NCBI RefSeq assembly: GCF_019649055.1
Contig: NW_026570224.1
Location: 3,224,001-3,288,000, forward strand
Source: Paramacrobiotus metropolitanus
Taxonomy: Eukaryota; Tardigrada; Eutardigrada; Parachela; Macrobiotidae
Direction: 5' to 3'
DNA: 64,000 nt
In this document: positions 24,465 to 34,255 of the stretch, piece by piece
Layout: each line of letters begins with the position of its first letter
Numbering within the stretch: the first letter of the stretch is position 1
Program-made: the position numbers and the translations under genes
The notes under the pieces: generated by a model
Database searches by the model: none
The model's input: the letters and a program-made list of their open reading frames with translations, nothing else
Told to the model about the DNA's origin: nothing

Positions 24465-24597
24465 ACCCGAGTAAAACAACCTGCAAAAAAAACGTTAGCT
24501 AAACGTTGGAAAACGGCTAAAATTGACACACATCCGTTCACCTAGCAGTAGTTACACGTTAAACTGACGTTTTTCCTACAAGCTGTTTTACTCGGGT
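24465..24597. mobile_element. Small TIR element (MITE-like)
   Basis: A 133-base element with terminal inverted repeats of about 30 bases. The left end is ACCCGAGTAAAACAAC followed by an A-rich stretch and ACGT; the right end is ACGTTTTTCC... and TGTTTTACTCGGGT. It has no coding capacity. Consistent with a non-autonomous DNA transposon; no target-site duplication could be assigned. Confidence 0.7.
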
Positions 24598-25062
24598 TAG
24601 CACCATATCAATTGCTGCTAATGCATACAGTCGGTATTACCGTTTCTACGCACATTTTTAATACAAACATCGATACAAGTGTAAAAATAATTTTATTTAC
24701 ATTCTGTGGAAGAAACGCTTTGCTCTGACGCTTATAAAATCCGCCACATTTTTCTTGCCCAAATAATATATTAATGAAACCAAAAAGTGTCAACATTCAG
24801 CTTATCATACGAAGCACGTTCCTTTAAAAAAAAACAAGGAGAACGATGGCGCAGCGTAACCAAAGATCGAAAACTGTTCGTGGCACGCCAACCTCCGTAT
24901 ATGCGAAAGCTATATAAATAAGGAGCATGCGAGAAACATGAAATTCAATTATGCAGTGACTGATGTATCGAGCATATACAATGTTCTCTACATAAAAATG
25001 GTAAAACAGTGGCGATAAAATCTGGTATCCCTATTCTGATTTACATCATGTAGTCATTAGAG

Positions 25063-25325
25063 ATGTCGGGATCTATACATCAGCATCAGCCCGGTCAAAT
25101 TCACAACGCCGTTACGCCATCCCCATCCAGGTTTCAGCGCCCCCACGTGCACCACGTGCGTAATCTCGCACACCAGGCCACTTCGCAAATTAAACCGGTC
25201 GTCAAATATCGACCGGGTATTTTAATCTTGGCAGCGGTGCAGATTGTTGGTGGGTTATTGATTCTTACCTTGGAAGCAATAGGTAAGCGCATATCACATA
25301 TTGTAACAAAGCAACCCGCGGATTA

Positions 25326-25378
<53 letters not shown>

Positions 25379-26191
25379 TTTGTCTCAGCGTTAAGTAAAT
25401 GATGATTAAAATAATTTACGTTCAGGAACCTAAATTAATTCTTTCGAAGAAAATACAAATATTTGAAAACAGTTGTTTGATCAACTGCCCATGTGGATAT
25501 ATCTAAACATATACTGCGCTCTGTACTTATTAGTAAAAGAAGTGTATAATTAGGTTCTGTTTTATCAATGGTCAATCGCGGATCACTGAAAGAAATCGAC
25601 TACGCCGGCGTGTACGTTGGGCTCTTTTCAATTCTGACCGGAACATTTGATATCGTGGGAACACGGCACCGCCTTCCCGTCAGTCTCCGGCGTTACCTGT
25701 TCATGATCAGCAGTGCACTGACGACCTTCCTTGCCCTGCAGGCTTTTGCCATGAGTTGCGCCTTAGCGGCCACTCTTGTCCTGACAACAACATCCTGGGA
25801 CAGTATAATGGAGTTTGTTAACAGAGTGAGCAAAACCGTGGATATTCCGCTGTCGCTCGCTACGACTACCACCACCATGACCTCGTCACTGCCGCCTAAC
25901 ATTCAAGCCGAAATAGACACCAATCGGGTATTGCTAACCGGCGTGCGTGGATCATTATTTGTATTATATTTCTTGGTATTTGCCTCGGCTGTTGTTGCCT
26001 CGTGTTTCGGGTGTTGCAATTTTTGTAAATGCTGGATGCGTCAACAGACACTGCAGTTGCAAAGCGACAGAATAGCGACGGTATACCCGCCACATCTTAG
26101 CGTGACCTTGGAGCATGAGACAGACAGAAATGAGAAAAAGCATCGGGACAAAAGAACGGATAAAGAAACGAGAAAACATGACGATAAGTAA
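25063..26191 (+). CDS. Four-pass membrane protein A (MS4A/CD20-like topology)
   Basis: Predicted tetraspan membrane protein of 285 residues from two exons, 25063-25282 and 25554-26191 (phase-1 intron after EAIG). Hydrophobic segments: about 50-70 (ILILAAVQIVGGLLILTL), 88-108 (GVYVGLFSILTG), 120-150 (FMISSALTTFLALQAFAMS) and about 205-230 (LFVLYFLVFASAVVASCFGC). A threonine-rich loop (TTTTTMTSS) separates helices 3 and 4. A cysteine cluster (CFGCCNFCKC) sits at the end of helix 4, a likely palmitoylation or metal site. The C-terminal tail is highly charged (RNEKKHRDKRTDKETRKHDD). The QIVGGLLIL helix and overall layout resemble MS4A/CD20-like proteins, but I cannot name the family with certainty. 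It is the tandem paralogue of the gene at 27070-28286, with the same intron position and phase. Confidence 0.8.
25329..25377. repeat. (AT)n microsatellite
   Basis: About 24 uninterrupted AT dinucleotides in the single intron of four-pass protein A. Confidence 0.97.
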
Positions 26192-27069
26192 CTGACGTTT
26201 TCGGTGTTGTGCTTTGTAAAATTATAATCGGTTTAGCAGTTTATTAAGCATTACTTGGCCGATATCGTCAGATTTATTTGTCTAACTTACCATTACGACT
26301 GATGCTGCAAACTAACGTTGCGCACGTATGCAGGTTGCAGTTGAAGACTTGCAGAAAGCAATGACTTTTTATCGACCTTTTGGTATTCGCTGGGCTTCTA
26401 CGTAGCGGCGTGACGTTGCCGCTAATTAAGTACACATCTATGAACGTTTACCTAACAAGTCAACACAGCGTCGCGTATGCTTGTTTAAATCAACCGTCGA
26501 AAATCGATCCTTGGCATACCTTTGGTAATACCTTGTAATCTTAACCATTTCATGTTTTTGTCGCAGCCAAATGTAAATTAAGTCACAATGCGCTGACGCA
26601 CAGAAGATTTAGACAATACTTTATGAAGCAGCTATAAGGCAGCCGACTGGAAGATGTTTGTTATGGCTTGACCAAAGACAAACTTTACCGGAGCAGTGTC
26701 GAATACAACTTGCAGTCTAAACACAAATCAAGGATAGAGTTTCATCCCGTTTATTGTACAGAACAGATATTCTACCTGCACAGGTATATAGCTACGCGCA
26801 AGCTTACGGTGCCAACCACATCTTGCAGTTTTTAAATATATCGATTTATGATTTCTTCTGTGACTATTTTTTGGTGTCCTTTGCCTATATATACAATTCA
26901 ACCCAAAACTGGTTTGGCTGTATTCTTTGCTACAATTATTTTGTTAAGACGGACTGTTGTTCACACTTTTAATTAATTAATGTTGTCTTTTTAACATTCA
27001 TGTATCGCGTCTGCAGTTTCTAATCGACCATACTGCAGTTTTATTGTGCTGTACCGTATTCCTGTAAGA
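26192..27069. other. Spacer between the two tandem four-pass genes
   Basis: 878 bases holding the 3' region of copy A and presumably the promoter of copy B. No coding exon or notable repeat seen. Confidence 0.5.
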
Positions 27070-28286
27070 ATGTCTGGACACTCCACTAATAATCATACGC
27101 ATATCACGGGCCATGCAGCACAAAGTCCTCATCCAAAACACACCGACCTTCAGTATACAACGCATGTAAAGCACGGAGAATCCCAGCATTATGAACATAA
27201 CGGTACTGTCCATCATCACAAGATACGATTCGGGCTAGGAATTGCAATTTTGTCATGGATGCAAATCATTGCCGGAATGCTTATCCTGAATTTTGAAGCT
27301 ATCGGTAATGTCACAAAACTTGCAAAATATATTACATTTGAATTTAAGTGTAAATGGCTTTCGCTCGTACAAGTTTGAAATGAAGTATTGATCACTTGCG
27401 GAATTGGTGACCTTTAAACAAATAACCTAACTATCAGTGTTCGCTACTCATGTTTTCATATGGATTTCCCAAACTCTTTTAACATTTTATGGAAAGCCTA
27501 GAATTATCAAGGTTCCAAAAGACCACTCGACATAAAATGTGCTAATTTTGTTTGGCCAAACCAGGTTCTGTACTGTACCAGACCAGTGCAAATTCCAACG
27601 AAACGCTGCACGGTACAGAATACGCCGGGATCTACGTTAGTATTTTTTCCCAGATTACTGGCATCAATGGATTGCTTTCCATAAGGAAAAAATTTACCCA
27701 CGGATTCCGAACATGTTTCCACGTCATCCACATCGTTTTAACCGTTTTCCTAGCTATCCAAACCTTCGGCATGGCTTGTGCGTCCGCCGCCATGTTAGTA
27801 TTATTCGTGGCCTCCTGGGACACTATACTGGCCTTTGTCAACCGTGTCAGTCACTCGGCGCAATTAAACCTGGAAGTCGGCACGACTACTTTATCTCCAG
27901 AGGTCATCACCACTTCGACTTTACCGCCGCTGGTTGCTGCGGAATTAGCGGAAGACCGGCGTATTCTGGTGGGTTTGCGGAGTGCACTGTTTGCCATATA
28001 TTTCGTGCTGTTTGTATCGGCGGTCATTGCGTCGTGCTTCGGATGCTGTAACTACTGTAAATGCGGGGGAAATTATCCAGAGACGGTGGTGCACCAAAGA
28101 ACAGCGTCGGTTATATCGGTTTCGTCTGACAACCATAATTCCCTCAAGATGTACCATAAGGAAGCAAAGGAACATCGAATGACTGCAGAGAAACATTCGC
28201 ATGACGTACACAAAAAGCATAAAACCCAAGATCGACACCATCACCATCAGGGCCACAATCACAATGACAATGCCCGGAAACACTGA
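27070..28286 (+). CDS. Four-pass membrane protein B with His-rich tails
   Basis: Tandem paralogue of the gene at 25063-26191. Two exons, 27070-27304 and 27565-28286, give 957 bases (318 residues). The start at 27070 (MSGHS) was chosen because it aligns with MSGSI of copy A; an in-frame upstream ATG at 27046 lacks that support. Four hydrophobic segments are conserved with copy A, including WMQIIAGMLILNFEAIG, YAGIYVSIFSQITG, VLTVFLAIQTFGMACASA and FAIYFVLFVSAVIASCFGCC. The cysteine cluster CFGCCNYCKC is retained. Both cytosolic tails are histidine-rich: the N-terminus (HSTNNHTHITGHAAQ, ending HHHK) and the C-terminus (HHHHQGHNHN). That suggests metal binding or a pH-sensing role, which is inference. 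The phase-1 intron position is identical to copy A. Family assignment beyond MS4A/CD20-like topology is uncertain. Confidence 0.82.
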
Positions 28287-29087
28287 TCGGCAAATGTGCC
28301 ATCCGGATTAAAATCACTACTGTAATAATGAATAAGCAGTTTGCAGCAATTAATCTTGATAGCCGTAATACAGTTGTGCGATGCGATTGTGTTACGGATA
28401 AAAGCTTTTTGCTGAAATTCAGTGCTGAGCAAGATAATCTGTGTAAAGTAATACTTTGTATAACTATAGTCTAATATAACTACAGACAGTTTCAGTCATT
28501 CGGTCGGGTCGGCCGTTCGGATCCGACCAGAAAACAGTTTCACATGTTCTCCTTAAGCAAAATTAAAACGGTATAATTTTGGGATTACTGTATTTATCGT
28601 TGTTTGCATCCCCGCGAAGATGCTGGTAAATCCCGCTCCCGAAATACTCTATGTTTTTCTGAACGCATAGTCGACCAGCACAAATTGTTGCAGCTACAGC
28701 TCTTGCCGACAAGCAATTGCATTACATAATTTGATAGTTTTGTACCATTTAATAATGCCAGCGAAAAAAACTTTCAGCCGGCTACACTTGTAGAATTTAT
28801 CGAAATCTATCAGAATTATTCTGAAAAATCAATCACAGGTAGGTACGTACTCGTACTTTCGTACATTGGTAAGAAGTACACATATTCAACAAGAAGTACA
28901 ACACGTAAACACAGTCTGGGTAAAACACTTCGGACAAAGCACAGATTAATTTACTCAAACCTGCTAAAAAAATTAGATCACAAATGGAAATATGCTCCAC
29001 ACGCATACTTCTATCCGAACTGCCGAAACTAAGCCGGTCACAGTAGCAACTAAATTTGTTCCACATAATACAACATCCGAAACAAAA
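28287..29087. other. Convergent spacer between four-pass protein B and FERRY3-like gene
   Basis: 801 bases of 3' flanking sequence between two convergent genes. AT-rich; no coding region or strong repeat seen. Confidence 0.5.
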
Positions 29088-30626
29088 TCAGTTCTTGGAA
29101 CCGTTTCTTTCGCTCATATTCACCGGCGAGCGAATCGTGGCATTGGGACTGCGGAAGATTGTAGTGACCATTTCATTCATCTCCTGAAAAATACTTTCCG
29201 GTGTATTATCCGGTAATAAAAACTGCACAACCTTCTCCTCATCATCTGCCAAGCTGGACATTTCAATCATAAATCCCTTGACACATTTGAACACCAACTC
29301 GGCCCTCTTCTGACACCATGCCGACGTCATAAATCCATGGTACTGTCGCAGGAGGAACAGCGGCAAAGTTATCACTGACAGGTCAAAATCCCATACCTGT
29401 CGCATGACATTTCGCAACGCTAATATGGCCGGATGCCGACCATTGATGTCCTCCGACTCCAGTGAGTCCATCTTGTTCCCCGTCAGTAAGACATGAAAGA
29501 GGACATGTACTTCAAGAAAATTACTATGTTTTGTCGTCAGAACGTCCCCGCTTTCCCATTTTTCCTTCAAAGCCCGAGCATGTGACAGCTGATCTTCCAA
29601 ACTATCGAAATGCAGCTCCGGCCATAGGGCGCAGATTTGGCTGATGTCTTTCCATACTCCCCGCCACACATCCCATTCATCCAAAATTAGCACCATGCCT
29701 TGCAGATTATTAGCATACAGATTCATGCAAGTTTGCAAGCGAAGCGGATCGAAAAAAGCCGTTTTCAAATCGCGTTTCATGAAACTTAGTGTTTCCGCGG
29801 CGATTAAGCGTACATTCATAACTTTTTTCAATTGACCACCCAAGTGCACGGTGTAACTTCCTTCGCGCCGTGAAGGTGCCATCGTTAGGTCGCCTGCAAA
29901 ATTATATTTGAAGAAAATGTCATAATAAAAACTGCAAATCATTTACTAAATGTAAAGGAAGAAGCCGTAATGTAATTATATGACTTGGACAACAAAATAT
30001 GCCAATGCACAAATACTGTTCACTGCTGTTCGCTCGAATTCGGAATTCTACAAAATTATAGATTAATTTAATTTATTATTTATATTACACTGATGCCGCT
30101 TAAAACCTGACACTTATTCTAATGCAATCGCAAAAAATAAAATATTTAATAGCACCAGTATTATATTATTTTTGCTTTTAATTAAATTTACCTTACCTTC
30201 ATCTGGAAGAAAATCGATGTCGTCTTCTCGGAAGTCTTGGCTCTCTTGCTTTTTCATTTCCTGCTTCTTGTTCGGTTTGCGTGCAGCAAGCATATTGGCG
30301 TATTCAGCCCGCACAAAATTCTGAAATTCAGCTCTCTGCGTAGACTGCACCTTGGCCAGTAAGGATGCACCCATTCCCTTTCTTTCATTGAGGATGACAG
30401 CATACTTATTTTCCTGAGCTATTAAGGGTCGCCAGTTGTTTGAATGCATCATTTCATGGTACATCTCCGGAAACGTAGGCACAGGATTTTCGATGGATTT
30501 GCGCGCTGCTTCATGGCGGGATAGCTCGTTGGTCTGGAGCTTCGTGGCATATTCGTGCCAAGAATCTGCCAGTAGTTCGATCTTCCGAGGCGACAGAGGC
30601 TGATGAGTTTTCGCAGCAGCAGACAT
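29088..30626 (-). CDS. FERRY3: FERRY complex subunit 3-like protein (C12orf4 family)
   Basis: Homologue of human C12orf4/FERRY3, a subunit of the Rab5-effector complex that links mRNA to early endosomes. Two exons (minus strand), 30197-30626 and 29088-29893, give 1236 bases (411 residues). Family-typical blocks in the second exon are YTVHLGGQLKKVMNVRLIAA, TKHSNFLEVHVLFH, INGRHPAILALRNVMR and WCQKRAELVFKCVKGFMIEM, followed by FLLPDNTPE. The donor GAAG|GTAAGG and acceptor TTTGCAG join DEG to DLT in phase. The human protein is about 550 residues, so this copy is roughly 140 residues shorter at the N-terminus. Either the family's N-terminal part is absent or an upstream exon was missed. The first exon is rich in charged residues with a helical, coiled-coil look. 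Confidence 0.8.
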
Positions 30627-31333
30627 AATTATCTTATCATAGCATCATGTTACTGTGGTACATTCTGTGAAAGGGTGAGGAACGAATCTGCAAAACTGAT
30701 AGAAAGAGACGCTCTTGTACCGTCCGTACTACCCAAAGTTTATCAGCATTTGCGATTTAATAACAAAATATAAACATAACAGTACTCACAATCACTTATT
30801 TAACTTATTTATTATTAGTAGAAGTACGTATTAAAAATAAGTATCAGGGGAAGAAAAAGCACAGAAAAAAAACCTTAAAAACTAATGACGTGCCTCAGGC
30901 TTGAGGCCCAGTTATCATAAACCTCGTTCAACCTCAGTCTCACGCACTCAAGCCATGCATGCGCTAAACGTGCAACGCACTAATCATGACTAATGCAAGA
31001 AAGTTTTCGGAAGTTTTGGTTCAAAACAAGTGAAATGGTTAATCAGAAATCTCCATGGGACGGATCTGTGACTGTCTGGTTTAGCAATAAGTTTTTATCA
31101 TAAAGTTTAATGCGACAACGCGGATAACATAACCGAGGCAGTTAGCGCTCGAAGATGCCGAGGTTGTGTTAACTGATTGACTGGATCCGCGCAGGCCATC
31201 ACTTTCAGGGTCCCACTTGACAAACAGTCGCGGCATCGTTTGTGGATGTAATTCCCTTACGTCAGCTAGAGCCATTCTCTTCCGGTGTTGTTTTGATCGC
31301 GCTTTCACTGCTGCGTAAAACTGTATTTTTAAG
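30627..31333. promoter_or_regulatory. Divergent promoter region FERRY3-like / RPRD1-like
   Basis: 707 bases between two divergent start codons. No TATA box recognised on either strand, and no coding exon identified that would extend FERRY3 upstream. Confidence 0.45.
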
Positions 31334-33658
31334 ATGACAGCCTTTACGGAGGGTGCATTTAAGAGCAAGCTGAAGGATCTGAACAATACCCAGCAAAGCA
31401 TCCAGACGATATCCTTATGGGCGATACACCATCGAAAGCACCACGCGAAAATGGTGAACATCTGGATGGATGAAGTGCGAGAAGGTAATCCGCATCAGGT
31501 TGATCTTCTTCATATTTTTTATGATCTGAAATACTCAGGGTAAACCATGCTTACAGCGAAAGAAGCCAGCCGAAAGTTGACGCTGTTGTACTTTGCTAAC
31601 GATGTCATTCAGAACATGCGAAAGAAGGGACCCGAATTTCACGGCGAATTTCGTAATGCGCTGCCCGAAGCGGTGGATTCCGCGGTTAAAACCGCTAAAG
31701 GGTAACGATTAATTGAAGTACTAGAAATTTATTTTGTGTTTGATCTGTCCTTGTTTTCTCCTTGTATTCGGTAGCGAAGGGGACGAAAAGGTGGCAAAGA
31801 GTCTTTCTCGACTGGTCAGCGTTTGGCGTGAGCGAGCCATCTTCGATGAACCGTTTGTCAAGCGGCTGGATGAGATAATTGGTAATTGATTTTTTTGCAC
31901 ATTATTAAGGGGCACGGGCAGAATTTTTTGATGGAATGCAGCGGGAACTGCCAGCGCATCGCCTCCTAAGCCAATCGTTTCCGCTTCGAAAACCGTGAAT
32001 ATTAATAACGATCTCGCATCGCCCACGCCGATGACGAAAACGCCGTCCACCGAGCCCGCATCCTTACCGAAGCGTATCAAAATTGAAGCCGATTTCCAGG
32101 CCTTCGCGGTGAAGAAGAACGAACCACCACGCGCACCCGAACCTCTGGATAGTGATGATGAGGAATATGAAGAAGTGAAATTAACGGGCGATGAGGAAAC
32201 TCCAAAGGTTGAACCACTATTCGCCATAATATTCATTCTGTTTGATAAATTTCTTTTCTAGCTGGAGACCTTATTGAGATTAATTCAGAAACTTCAGAAC
32301 GCCCCATCCGCCAATGCTGATATACGGTCTAAAATTGCGGAACTCCCTGCGATTATTACCGATCCGAACGCTATCGACAAATTGTCGGGTAAAATGCAAT
32401 TTTTAGCGGTCGTTTGTTATTCTGTCATTATATTGTCCCGTTCTGATGGGGGTGAAAAATATTAAGAGTATATAATCTGCCTGTAGCTTTATTAATTCTG
32501 TAACACTACTACTCGGAAGCGTAATGTTATTTTTGGCATGCTACCCTTCTGCTGTTTCACATTTTCTTGCGTGCTTTTAGATCGAGAAGAGGTGGATCGT
32601 TTAGTCAGCGTCGCAAAAGACGGCTTGGAGATGGTCATTAATTATAACAAAGATCTTAATGCCGAACTCCAGGACAGGCAAGCTGTTGCTCTTGAATTAG
32701 CGCGTCAGCTGGCATTCCATCGGAAAATTATTGAAGAAAAGGAAAAAATTCGTGAAGTATGTACTGTGGATCTGGCCTCTCTTGTACCATTTATAAGTCA
32801 TCGCACACCTTCGGGAGTAATATTTAAGCCTAGCGCAGTTTGCTTGTTCATGTTTTTGGTGTTTTATCATTTCGTTAACTTGATTTCGATGCTGTTCTCA
32901 TTGCCGTCATCCAGTTCATCTCACAATCACAAATACAGATATGCCTCCGTGCACCTTATCCTGTTCTGACATAGGGTAATATTATTTCCGCTGGCGCAAA
33001 AAGCGCATTAATGCATAGCTGGCACCGTACATGTTTTTGTAGTACTAATCATGAAATCCACATTTTTTTTAATTTTTTTACCTGAAACGCGAAAGACTGA
33101 AGAAACTTTTTTTGCGCCAGCGGAAGTTTCTTGTATATTTAACTAGTAGGCTAATATAAACATCGTAGGAGACCAGTAGGTTGTATGTCAAAACGTAACT
33201 TATTATTTATTCGTATCTCAAGGGCAACAAAAAAATCTGCAAAGTGAACAGTGCTTTTGCGTAGTTTCAACGGTTGTTTGTTAGCAAAATGCTTTTGAAT
33301 AACAAATTAAAAGGTCATAGATAAAATCGGAGATTCATTATTCGAATTCTTTGTTCTACGTAGCGATTTGACTCTGAATCTGGATACTAAATCGTTTAGT
33401 GCTCTAGCAAACAGCAAGAAAATATAACAACACGCTGAGATTTTTTTGTCGTAGGAACTTGGAATAGAAATCTCTCGGAGACGAGTTTTTCGGGATAAGT
33501 TGCATATACACGTGGAGAGTTTGCCGGATATGTCGTCGATATCATCTTCTTCGTCCCGCTCATCGAATCTGTCATTCCATGGAGGATTGTCGTCCAGTAG
33601 GACATCTTCTGCATCGAGTTCCAAGGCGTTTCCGCTAAAAAGCTCCTATTTGACCTAG
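31334..33658 (+). CDS. RPRD1: RPRD1-type CTD-interacting domain protein
   Basis: Nuclear protein that binds the phosphorylated RNA polymerase II C-terminal domain (Rtt103/RPRD family). Seven exons, 31334-31484, 31557-31701, 31775-31881, 31942-32207, 32262-32388, 32581-32756 and 33455-33658, sum to 1176 bases (391 residues). Residues 1-135 form the CID: FTEGAFKSKLKDLNNTQQSI, ISLWAIHHRKHHAKMVNIW and LYFANDVIQNMRKKGPEF are nearly textbook. A low-complexity acidic linker (LDSDDEEYEE) follows. The C-terminal coiled-coil includes LVSVAKDGLEMVINYNKDLN and ends in LHIHVESLPDMSSISSSSS, matching the RPRD1 KSHIQSLPDLS motif. The donor after exon 4 (CCAAAG|GTTGAA) is non-consensus. The last intron carries a TIR element. 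Which vertebrate paralogue (1A or 1B) it matches best cannot be decided by eye. Confidence 0.92.
32986..33125. mobile_element. Small TIR element (MITE-like) in RPRD1 intron
   Basis: 140-base element bounded by inverted repeats TTCCGCTGGCGCAAAAA (32986-33002) and TTTTTTGCGCCAGCGGAA (33108-33125). The interior is AT-rich and non-coding. The 17-base inverted match is essentially perfect. No target-site duplication was recognised. Confidence 0.75.
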
Positions 33659-34255
33659 TAGTTTCTTTGTTATTTTTATAGCTTGAACTCGGAATTTTAC
33701 GGTATATGCCTATTTGACGTTCGCTACGTTGCTTTGATGGTATGTAAGTAATGTAACAGAAGATATTTTGTTTGACGCTGGCTTGTTTTTACCGTACTGT
33801 GGAATTGGGTATTGTATGTAGCCTTCACCGGTTTGATAGCTATTTGCTAACGGTAGACTGTTGCGTTTTGCATGCGGTAGTGGTAACAGGTAAATATACC
33901 GCTTGCTTGATAATGTTAAGGCAAAGTTTGGGCTGTTATGAGAAGATTGTATAATTGCTTGTTTGATAATCAATCGCTATCGTAATGTATGTAGAATAAT
34001 AAATAAAAAAATTGTACTAGTCAAGTTCGGACAATATTCGGATGTAAATTGGGCAAGCAATCCACAAATTAATTATTACGACCCAAGATCATAATTACCT
34101 ACATCTTCAAGCGTCACAGTCCACTAGAGAAACAGCATAGCAGATCTTGCAGCTTGCTTGTTACTCGTATAATGTTAAAACAAACGTGATATGCCACTGC
34201 CGCTTACAAAGATCAAGAGCACGGATTATAGAATAACGATAGCACTACAGGTATC
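33659..34255. other. Convergent spacer between RPRD1 and MTCH2-like genes
   Basis: 597 bases of 3' flanking sequence. An AATAAATAAA run near 34000 may serve as the RPRD1 poly(A) signal. No coding region seen. Confidence 0.5.

Larger units (their letters stand above)
24097..25062. other. Spacer between guanylate cyclase and four-pass protein A
   Basis: 966 bases holding the cyclase 3' region, a cluster of perfect palindromes (24167-24237) and a small TIR element (24465-24597). No coding region seen. Confidence 0.6.

Noticed and set aside
33307-33624. 105-codon minus-strand frame with an acidic N-terminus
   Set aside because: Antisense to the last RPRD1 exon, whose plus-strand reading (HIHVESLPDMSS) matches the family.
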